From the NCBI GenBank assembly GCA_002067205.1, contig MVQL01000252.1, positions 1-37,401 on the forward strand: DNA of 37,401 nt, given 5' to 3'. A program made the position numbers and the translations under genes. Shown here one piece after another: positions 31,296 to 37,401 of this stretch. The DNA comes from Pelotomaculum sp. PtaB.Bin104 (GTDB lineage: Bacteria; Bacillota; Desulfotomaculia; Desulfotomaculales; Pelotomaculaceae). Every line of letters begins with the position of its first letter. The stretch's first letter is position 1. The notes beneath the pieces were generated by a model. It saw nothing but the letters and a program-made list of their open reading frames with translations, did no database searches and was not told the DNA's origin.

Positions 31296-32675
31296 TTGAT
31301 TAACATGTTATTTATTGGTGCTGCTATAATAATTGAATTAAAGGCGCTGTGCCAGATCGTTTTTCTGGAAAGCTTTTACACCCACATGCACCTGGCAGAG
31401 GTTAAAAAAGAAGGCACGGCCATTGCCGGGTTGCTTGAGGACGGGAATAAAGCACAGTTCCAAGACAGGCTGGACGCCTTTGCCTACAACAACAACCTGA
31501 GCGCCGAGCTTTTGGACTTGAACGGTAGACCCGTTTATTCAACAGGCTCAACTGGTGCCGGCGGGCAAATGCCTATGCAGAGAAATGCGGCCCGGGGGGA
31601 AGTCTTCCGGGCGGCATTGGCAGGACAGGCAGCGATGGCTACGCTGACCCACCCGCGCTTTGGCAATGAATTTCAGCTGATCGGGCTGCCGGTAAAGCAG
31701 ACCGGCACATTGTCGGCGGTGCTTTTGATCAACATGCCCATGGCCCCTGTTGAAGACACCGTAATGATTTTAAAATGGCAGCTTTTTTACATTACACTGG
31801 TGCTTTTGGCCGCGGCCCTGCTGCTCTCCTTACACCTCTCCCGCAGCTTTACCAGGCCCATATTGGCTATCAAAAAGACTGCCGGGATAATGGCCGCCGG
31901 AGACTTTTCAGCCAGGGTCGAGCTCCAGCAAAAAGATGAAATTGGCCAACTGGCCGGGACAATCAATTACTTAGGACAGCAGTTGGCCAAAATCGAGCAG
32001 CTGCGCAAGGATCTTATAGCCAATATCTCCCATGAGCTGCGGACACCCTTAAGCATCATCAGGGGCTATGCTGAAACTATCCGGGATGTCACCGGCTACG
32101 CCCCCGAAAAGCGCGATAAACAGCTGGAGATCATCATTTTAGAAACAGAGCGGCTCAGCAAAATCGTGGAAGATATCTTAAACCTATCCCAGCTCCAGTC
32201 AGGCTATTCCCACCTGAATTATAGCCGCTTCGACCTACGGGAGATGCTCGGTGCAGTGGTTGGGCGGTTTTCCGTTTTAAGCGAAAAAACCGGGGTGCAG
32301 GTCCTGCTGCGGGATAACGTTGAAGTGATGGTGGAGGCGGATCAGGAAAGAATTGAGCAGGTGCTTTATAATCTGATCAACAATGGCATCAACCACACCC
32401 CACACGGCGGTACGGTTGCGGTTCAGGCACTTGCCAACGGGCAAGCGGTCCGGATTGAGGTGACGGATACGGGCAGCGGCATCCCGGCGGAGGACCTGCC
32501 CTACATTTGGGATCGGTATTACAAAGCAGATAAAACCGCGGGACGCGGCGCCCTGGGCATCGGCCTGGGGCTGGCCATCGTCAAGGGCATCCTGGAAGCG
32601 CACGGGGCAGCCTTTGGGGTAGCGACCCGGAACGAAACCGGCGCCACTTTCTGGTTTGAGCTGAAAAGAGCTTAG
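31296..32675 (+). CDS. two-helix sensor histidine kinase (HAMP-HisKA-HATPase)
   Basis: 459 aa. First membrane helix is residues 1-25, with an extracytoplasmic sensor (about 30-150: GTAIAGLLEDGNKAQFQDRL). Second helix is at about 155-185 (LFYITLVLLAAALLLSLHLS), then HAMP (RPILAIKKTAGIMAAGDFSA). HisKA has phosphoacceptor His246 in IANISHELRTPLSIIRGYAE. HATPase boxes are VLYNLINNGINHTP, TDTGSGIPAEDLPYIWDRYY and GIGLGLAIVKGILEAHG. TTG at 31296 has no good ribosome-binding site, and the N-terminal helix looks short, so the original 5' end and the usual preceding response regulator gene may have been lost at a junction near 31250-31290. A DUF2680 gene follows by 105 bp. Confidence 0.88.
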   Translation: MINMLFIGAAIIIELKALCQIVFLESFYTHMHLAEVKKEGTAIAGLLEDGNKAQFQDRLDAFAYNNNLSAELLDLNGRPVYSTGSTGAGGQMPMQRNAARGEVFRAALAGQAAMATLTHPRFGNEFQLIGLPVKQTGTLSAVLLINMPMAPVEDTVMILKWQLFYITLVLLAAALLLSLHLSRSFTRPILAIKKTAGIMAAGDFSARVELQQKDEIGQLAGTINYLGQQLAKIEQLRKDLIANISHELRTPLSIIRGYAETIRDVTGYAPEKRDKQLEIIILETERLSKIVEDILNLSQLQSGYSHLNYSRFDLREMLGAVVGRFSVLSEKTGVQVLLRDNVEVMVEADQERIEQVLYNLINNGINHTPHGGTVAVQALANGQAVRIEVTDTGSGIPAEDLPYIWDRYYKADKTAGRGALGIGLGLAIVKGILEAHGAAFGVATRNETGATFWFELKRA

Positions 32676-32780
32676 GTGCTGAACCTTTTTTCAAAACTTT
32701 AACCAATCCAACATACTTTTATCACAACTGTTTTTTAGAATTAAACTGCAAGCAAAAAAACATAAAGGAGCGTGCAGTTA

Positions 32781-33344
32781 ATGAAAAACCTGAAGAAATG
32801 GCTGGTCGCGGCAACAGTAGTGGGGCTTGTGGCTGCGGCAGGCGCCGCCTACGCGGCAGCGGCAAAAACCCCGGCGGAAATCACGGCCGAACTGACCAAC
32901 AAAACAATCGAGGAAGTCTACCAGGAGCGCTCGGCTGGAAAGACCTTTGGCGCCATCGCCAACGAGGCGGGACAGCTGGAGCAGTTTACGGCCCAAATGC
33001 TGGAGCAAAAGAAAATAATCCTTGATCAGAGAGTTAGCCAGGGTAGTCTGACCCAGGAGCAGGCGGACAGAATTTATAACACCATCCAGAGTCGTCAAGC
33101 TAACTGTAATGGAACCGGCAATGCCGGTACGGGCGGAATTTGCGGCGCAGGCTTAGGAAAAGGCAATGGTTTGGGCATGGGGAACGGTATTTGTGATGGA
33201 AGCGGGCTAGGTAAAGGTAATGGCAGTCGCAACGGAACAGGGCTTGGCAATGGCGTTTGTGATGGAACAGGCCAAGGCAGCGGCAACGGCCACGGCATGA
33301 AGAACGGTGCAGGCAGTGGTTTGGGGAACGGTGTGGGCCGGTAA
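32781..33344 (+). CDS. exported DUF2680 protein with Asn/Gly-rich tail
   Basis: The start ATG at 32781 fits AAAGGAG ten bases upstream. The 187-aa product has a signal peptide (MKNLKKWLVAATVVGLVAAA, cleavage near AYA at about residue 25). A DUF2680 domain follows at about 30-105: TPAEITAELTNKTIEEVYQE, KTFGAIANEAGQLEQFTAQM, QRVSQGSLTQEQADRIYNTI. The tail, about 75 residues, is made of GNGxGxGNG-like repeats with four Cys (CNGTGNAGTGGICGAG, NGICDGSGLGKGNG, NGVCDGTGQG). The DUF2680 function is unknown; such genes often lie beside sensor kinases in Desulfotomaculum relatives. The Cys-containing repeats might bind metal or form disulfides (inference). Confidence 0.85.
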   Translation: MKNLKKWLVAATVVGLVAAAGAAYAAAAKTPAEITAELTNKTIEEVYQERSAGKTFGAIANEAGQLEQFTAQMLEQKKIILDQRVSQGSLTQEQADRIYNTIQSRQANCNGTGNAGTGGICGAGLGKGNGLGMGNGICDGSGLGKGNGSRNGTGLGNGVCDGTGQGSGNGHGMKNGAGSGLGNGVGR

Positions 33345-33355
33345 ATACTAATATG

Positions 33356-33390
33356 ACCCTCGGGATTTTATTTATCCCGGGGGTTCTTGG
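33356..33390 (+). terminator. Rho-independent terminator after the DUF2680 gene
   Basis: An 11-bp stem ACCCTCGGGAT / ATCCCGGGGGT (one T-G pair) around a 7-nt loop, followed by TCTTGGTTGTTT. Confidence 0.85.
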
Positions 33391-33793
33391 TTGTTTAAAT
33401 CACTAGACCGTAGGTGTGTACAGGTCGGTGACGGTGGTGTAACCTTTACTACTTGGGCTATCTGTATAACCCGATTTTTCTACTTGCCCCGGGCAATTCA
33501 AATACTGTTCAGTTCGGTCTCTTTTTATTTTTATCTCTATCACAAGTTAAAGGAAAATGCTTGGTTTGCTTAATTACTGGTTGGGGGGAAGAAGTCCAGC
33601 AGGGAAGTTATGGGTTAAAAATTGTGAGGGATAAACTCTAAATACAAATTCTTATTCGGGTGTTAATGTCAAATAAAAATTCTTTGCCTATAACAAAAAA
33701 ACATTAATAATGGTTAACGACATTTTTTGACAATATAGAGGAAATTTTAATTTTATTAAGAATATCTTAAAAAAATAAGATTGCGAGGTATTT
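33391..33793. other. 400-bp intergenic region, no gene seen
   Basis: Short frames here (for example 33391-33573 and 33453-33641) lack ribosome-binding sites and known motifs. TTTTTTGACAATATAGAGG at about 33724 may contain the -35 box (TTGACA) of the NERD-domain gene. Confidence 0.55.
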
Positions 33794-34180
33794 ATGGTTG
33801 CACGTCTGGTTAAACAGGATGATGTTTTAAGAAAGGAATTTCTTAGAAAGGTACAAGCCAAAATTGAGGCAGAAAAGGAAGTCTTGAAACAGTATAAGCC
33901 AGAAGAGCCTTCCTCTTTTTTGGGTATGGTTTTTAAAAATATATTTGGTGATTCTTCTGATAGGCAAATGAGAGAAGCTCAACTCAAAGGGATTAAGGGT
34001 GAGGCAGATGTAGCAGTAAAATTAAGGTTAGGGCTTCCGGATGAATGGGTATTAATAAACGATGTAATTGTTGAGCCTGAACCTAACATTTTTGCTCAAA
34101 CTGATCATATAGTAATTGGCCCACCTGGCTTGTTTGTTATTGAGACAAAAGCATGTCTCTTTGATAAGGAAATGGCTTGA
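33794..34180 (+). pseudogene. NERD-domain protein, truncated inside the nuclease domain
   Basis: 128 aa. A charged helical N-terminus (KVQAKIEAEKEVLKQYKPEE) is followed by the start of a NERD domain: LKGIKGEADVAVKLRLGLPD (E70) and WVLINDVIVEPEP. TDHIVIGPPGLFVIETKA carries D104 and the E117-x-K119 catalytic pattern of PD-(D/E)XK-like folds. The normal domain continues with about 60 residues after ETKN(W/Y)xG; here the frame ends CLFDKEMA. The active-site motif is present but the fold is incomplete, so it is probably inactive. NERD proteins are associated with DNA processing. Confidence 0.78.
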
Positions 34181-34198
34181 AAATACTGGTTTCCCGGT

Positions 34199-34232
34199 GG
34201 CACCTGGCAAAAAATCTTCAAAGTAAAACCGG
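34199..34232 (+). repeat. 34-bp repeat of a segment inside the AICAR transformylase gene
   Basis: Bases 34199-34232 match 30978-31011 at 32 of 34 positions (core CCTGGCAAAAAATCTTCAAA). Both encode G(A/T)WQKIFKVKP. After it, 34233-34306 reads in the same frame GSHEILALAESKLITKQPCD, then LFDW and a stop, which looks like the tail of an unidentified protein. The rest of 34181-34369 holds no gene. Confidence 0.7.
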
Positions 34233-34369
34233 GTTCACATGAAATACTGGCTCTGGCAGAGAGCAAGTTAATTACGAAGCAGCCTTGCGACCTGTTTGAC
34301 TGGTAAGGAAATAAGGGATATGATACAAAGTAAGAATTAATTACAATCAAGTACGGGGTGTGATTTATC

Positions 34370-34642
34370 ATGGATGAATTCTATATTGCAAGAATTACCA
34401 CCAAAGGACAGGTGACAGTACCTGTTGAGCTTAGGAAAGCCCTGGATGTTAAGGAAGGTGACTACATTATTTTCGAAAAAAGGGGATCCCGCATTGAAAT
34501 TAAGAAAGTGCTGCCACCAAACGATTTTGAGGACTTTGCCAGGCCGATCAGGGAAAGATTCCAAAGGGAAGGGATCACTCACGACGATGTTGAAGACGCG
34601 ATCAAATGGGCTCGGGGAATGCAGGGACAAAGTAAAAAATGA
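34370..34642 (+). CDS. AbrB/MazE-type antitoxin
   Basis: 90 aa. The swapped-hairpin SpoVT/AbrB DNA-binding domain is at residues 5-48 (ARITTKGQVTVPVELRKALD, VKEGDYIIFEKRGSRIEIKK). An extended C-terminal part (DFEDFARPIRERFQREGITH) is likely to wrap the PIN toxin. GTGTGATTTATC precedes the ATG, so the ribosome-binding site is weak (GGGGTG). Its stop overlaps the toxin start by 4 bp, which is typical of translational coupling in type II toxin-antitoxin pairs. It probably represses its own promoter. Confidence 0.9.
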   Translation: MDEFYIARITTKGQVTVPVELRKALDVKEGDYIIFEKRGSRIEIKKVLPPNDFEDFARPIRERFQREGITHDDVEDAIKWARGMQGQSKK

Positions 34643-35061
34643 GAATTACTGTCGACACGAATGTACTTATTTCGGCACTTGGGTGGAATGGCGCAGAAGC
34701 TGCGATTATCGAGATGGTACTGGATTTCGAACTGGAGCTTTGTCTCTCGGCCCAATTTTTAAGTGAGTTTTACCGTGTTATCAAATACCCCAAATTTGGC
34801 TTTACGGACAATGAAATTGATGGATTTATCGGGAAACTGCTGCCTAATGTTGTCCTTGTAAGTCCGTCTCAAAACCTGTACGTTGTGCGGGCAGACCCAG
34901 ACGATAACAAGATCGTTGAATGTGCTGTGGCAGGCCAGTCCAATTATATAATTTCTGGTGACAAGCATCTATTGCATCTGTATGAATACGAGGGAATAAA
35001 AATACTGCGTGCATCTGAATTTTTACATTTAATCATTCACCTTAAAGATCAGATGAAATAA
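34639..35061 (+). CDS. PIN-domain toxin (PIN_3 family)
   Basis: 140 aa of typical length. Active-site acids are in place: D6 in MRITVDTNVLISALGW, E43 in LSEFYRVIKYPKF, D89 in ADPDDNKIVECAVAG, and D108 in YIISGDKHLLHL. PIN toxins of this family are Mg-dependent RNases cleaving mRNA, tRNA or rRNA. It overlaps the antitoxin gene (ATGA). Both genes look intact in a neighbourhood where most others are decayed, which fits selective retention by addiction. Confidence 0.92.
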   Translation: MRITVDTNVLISALGWNGAEAAIIEMVLDFELELCLSAQFLSEFYRVIKYPKFGFTDNEIDGFIGKLLPNVVLVSPSQNLYVVRADPDDNKIVECAVAGQSNYIISGDKHLLHLYEYEGIKILRASEFLHLIIHLKDQMK

Positions 35062-35303
35062 CTAACATGATAACGACATTTGCTGGTCGGCCGCATTTTC
35101 CCCTTCGGCACTTGCAAAGAATCGGCGATGTTGTTTGTATATATAAACATATTTGTCTTGTCTGCAAAACACATTTATAAAGTGAGCATTATCCGGGCAC
35201 AGGTACAGCAAAGGGCAAGCAACAGCCACGCCGGTTTGGCGTGTTGAGCCTGCCCAGCATTTTGTTTTATATAAAATATGTAAGAGTTTTTGAAAGTAAC
35301 ATT

Positions 35304-35645
35304 ATGAAATATATTAAGATAAGTTTAATAATTGTTATTCTTGTATTTGTTTTGAGTATACCTACTTGGTTTATATACACAAGGTTTTGTTTGCCTGTTT
35401 ATAAAATGGAAGGCGAACTTATATTTTATAAAAATGATAAATATGTCATGCAGAATCATTCATCTATTTCTGATGAAGAAAATTTAGGAAATACAGTAGG
35501 AATTGGGGTAGGTAAAGAAAGAACATTAACAGACTTAATATGGCCGTATTGGGTTATCGAATACAAAAATGATAAAGAACACGAAAGGCTTTTTCTTAGA
35601 GGTCTTATGGGTTCAGGAGGTCCATATACTAAAGTTTCTAAATGA
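35304..35645 (+). CDS. hypothetical membrane-anchored protein, 113 aa
   Basis: ATG at 35304 gives MKYIKISLIIVILVFVLSIP and TWFIYTRFC, one N-terminal membrane helix (residues 4-27), then an exported domain with NTVGIGVGKERTLTDLIWPY and WVIEYKNDKEHERLFLRGLM, ending GSGGPYTKVSK. The domain looks conserved and well behaved, but I cannot name the family. AT-rich. Upstream, CACGCC/GGCGTG (35227-35243) forms a small hairpin; the remainder of 35062-35303 shows nothing. Confidence 0.6.
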   Translation: MKYIKISLIIVILVFVLSIPTWFIYTRFCLPVYKMEGELIFYKNDKYVMQNHSSISDEENLGNTVGIGVGKERTLTDLIWPYWVIEYKNDKEHERLFLRGLMGSGGPYTKVSK

Positions 35646-35773
35646 CATTATAGAGTAAAATGTTTTCGCTGGCATAAGATGACCGAAAGCTGATATTATT
35701 GCCTGTCCGATTTCTGCTGGAAGAATAACCGGGCGCTTACGAGAGCAAATCATCACTCAAAAGTGTTAAAATG

Positions 35774-35806
35774 TAGACCCCTTAGAAATAAGGGGCCTGC
35801 GTTCTT
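35774..35806 (+). terminator. Rho-independent terminator
   Basis: CCCCTTA (35778-35784), loop GAAA, TAAGGGG (35789-35795), followed by CCTGCGTTCTTTTT. It is 130 bp after the 35304-35645 gene. The following gap to 36183 holds only a short hairpin GCTACC/GGTAGC (35907-35920) and no gene. Confidence 0.75.
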
Positions 35807-36183
35807 TTTGGTGTAGTTTTTCAGCTTAAAGCAGTGGTTTGCAGAAGGTTCTTCTTCCCCATGAGGTTTTTTACTTCCGCCTTCTGCCGCGTCCGGCAGC
35901 GGGACAGCTACCCAGGTAGCAGCACAATAAATGTGGAAGTGACTATCATTTGAAGAAATTTAGTTCTTGTTGTAGAAAGAGCTGTTATAATTATAAGCAA
36001 TAGCATAAAGAGGTATTCATAACCATTATGGCTTATAGTGTGCAGTTTTGGAGTATTAGAAAGAATGAACTAACTAAAGCCTAATAATGCAAATTTATTG
36101 CAAGAGGTATGAGGTGGCAAGTTATGAACTCTTTTGGTGTGACGGTATAGTAATATGAGCCAATCAAGTGTATATGTTGTGAC

Positions 36184-36372
36184 AGGGGTTATCTAACAAT
36201 TTCTGAAGACCTACATATTGAGGTTAGCAAAAGAATAAAAGAGGACTTTGGCAACGGGCGAGAATATTATTCCTTCCATGGTCGCAAATTACTTGAACTG
36301 CCCGATAACTTAAATGAACAACCGTCTATCAACTTTATTCGTTGGCATAATGAAAACGTGTATCAGGGATAA
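36184..36372 (+). pseudogene. HNH endonuclease C-terminal fragment
   Basis: The frame starts RGYLTISEDLHIEVSKRIKE and runs through REYYSFHGRKLLELPDNLNE to INFIRWHNENVYQG and a stop. This is the post-HNH tail (FDRGxxTIxEx...F.G..L.LP......L.WH.ENVF.G) of HNH restriction-like proteins. It lacks the N-terminal domain and the HNH motif. It is a different protein from the next gene, although its tail follows the same plan (HGKEIRPPQ...INWHVREVFKG). Only 35 bp separate them. Confidence 0.65.
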
Positions 36373-36407
36373 GGATTAATCATTTTAAATTTGCGTTGGA
36401 GAAAATG

Positions 36408-37287
36408 ATGAAGGCAGAAGAACTGAAAAATATTTTTTCAAATATTGTTACCTGGAAACGAGGCGGAGAACGGGCTCCACACAAACCGTTATTACTTCTT
36501 TATGTCCTCGGCCGTCTGGATAGAAAAGAGCCAAGGTTTATTTCATATGAAGATGTAAAGGAAAATCTCAAACATCTTCTTGTTGAATTTGGGCCATACA
36601 GACGCAGCTATAAATCAAGTTACCCTTTTCTGCGCCTGTCCAATGATGGAATTTGGGAGCTTTCTGGCAAAAATGAATTAGATTCAAAACAGGATTGGAG
36701 CGATCAGGTACTTCTTAATAACGAAACCTATGGGGGATTTACAAAAGAAATTTACTCCCTGCTAACCAAGGACAGGAAACTTATTCGTGAACTGGCAGGT
36801 ATTCTATTAGAGCAAAATTTTCCAGAGACGATGCACCAAGATATCCTCAATGAAGTTGGCCTGGGCATAGAGTTGGCTGGTAAATTATCGCGAGATCCTC
36901 AGTTTAGGGAACGCATTTTGAGGGCTTATGAATATAGATGTGCTGTTTGCGGTTTCAATGTCCGCTTGGGGAATAGATTAATTGCCGTTGAGGCTGCACA
37001 TATTAAGTGGCACCAGGCTGGGGGACCGGATCAAGAGGAAAACGGAATTGCATTGTACCATGCATCATAAATTGTTTGACCGTGGAGTATTTACCTTGAG
37101 CGAATCATTGAAGTTACAAGTAGCAGAAGCAGCTAATGGTACAACAGGGTTTGATGAATGGCTGATGCGTTAACACGGAAAGGAGATAAGACCTCCCCAG
37201 AGCCACCTTTATAAGCCAAAGGAATCCTATATTAACTGGCATGTAAGAGAGGTATTTAAAGGGACTGCAAGATACATAGTTGATTAA
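36408..37287 (+). pseudogene. SBD-HNH type restriction endonuclease (phosphorothioate-DNA-binding like), frameshift plus stop
   Basis: The N-terminal domain (about residues 1-100) has WKRGGERAPHKPLLLLYVLG, RLDRKEPRFISYEDVKENLK and FGPYRRSYKSSYPFLRLSND. This pattern is that of the sulfur-binding domain of ScoMcrA-like enzymes that recognise phosphorothioated DNA. The HNH domain follows: RCAVCGFNVRLG, IAVEAAHIKWHQAGGPDQEE and MHHKLFDRGVFTLSES. A one-base slip near 37055-37062 moves the frame from ENGIALY to MHHKLFDRG. Later a TAA after EWLMR (37171) stands where Phe is expected, and the frame continues HGKEIRPPQ...INWHVREVFKGTA to 37285. Start taken at ATG 36408, six bases after GGAG. Full length would be about 290 aa. 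Nothing was seen in 37288-37401. Confidence 0.75.
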
Positions 37288-37401
37288 CTTTACGGTGACG
37301 GATGTTTAAGTCTCAATAATTTCAATCAATCTATCCTGAAAATAAAGGCTGTCTATACTATCTATCTTAGAATGAATTAGGCAACAATAAACTAAGCCAA
37401 A

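Noticed and set aside
33391..33641. Two short plus-strand frames (60 and 62 aa)
   Set aside because: No ribosome-binding site, overlapping frames, no homology pattern.

Overview
The window looks like a chromosomal segment of an endospore-forming, anaerobic Gram-positive bacterium of the Desulfotomaculum/Pelotomaculum type (Firmicutes, Peptococcaceae sensu lato). The evidence is a complete gerA-type germinant receptor locus, a spore-type GH18 hydrolase, a PocR-domain histidine kinase, a DUF2680 protein, strong Shine-Dalgarno sites with many TTG/GTG starts, and a BirA-type operator. The genus is an inference from gene content only.

Layout. 1-1.9 kb: end of an operon with an ABC-type ATPase (cut by the window edge), a DUF4213/DUF364 protein and a SAM methyltransferase. 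1.9-6.1 kb: a gene graveyard. It holds a histidine-kinase tail, a replisome-organizer-like stub, a biotin locus with promoter and BirA operator followed by broken bioY and bioB, a transposase scrap, a DUF6064 gene with an in-frame stop, half a macro-domain gene and a possible WYL-regulator head, plus a few short genes that look intact (DUF3147, DUF2892, a 71-aa unknown). 6.1-7.6 kb: a CrtI/phytoene-desaturase-like FAD oxidoreductase. 7.6-8.9 kb: a degenerate IS3-family element, followed by a 37-bp direct repeat.

9.1-15.8 kb (minus strand): the germinant receptor locus, in transcription order gerAA, gerAB, gerAC, gerAB, a gerAC remnant with both ends but no middle, gerAB, a gerAB remnant, and a 73-aa membrane protein. 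The three intact permeases are all 367 aa. The two remnants show that a gerAB-gerAC unit was tandemly amplified and then trimmed by internal deletions. This is the clearest unusual structure in the window.

16-24 kb is AT-richer. It holds a small lipoprotein plus a Clp-fold SDH proteinase, the GH18 hydrolase, two decayed copies of the same WYL-regulator tail 4.2 kb apart, the PocR-PAS histidine kinase, and a membrane-anchored L,D-transpeptidase. 24.4-31.2 kb: an O-methyltransferase-like protein, a PurF paralogue lacking the N-terminal cysteine but keeping the PRPP loop and Fe-S cysteines, an XRE regulator/DUF5652 pair, a HAD phosphatase, and a stand-alone AICAR transformylase. 31.3-33.4 kb: a histidine kinase and an exported DUF2680 protein with an Asn/Gly-rich tail. 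33.8-37.4 kb: a decayed defence-like region with a truncated NERD protein, an intact AbrB/PIN toxin-antitoxin pair, an HNH tail, and a frameshifted nuclease resembling phosphorothioate-DNA-binding restriction enzymes. A fragment of a near-identical HNH domain lies 8 kb upstream. No tRNA, rRNA or convincing CRISPR array was seen.
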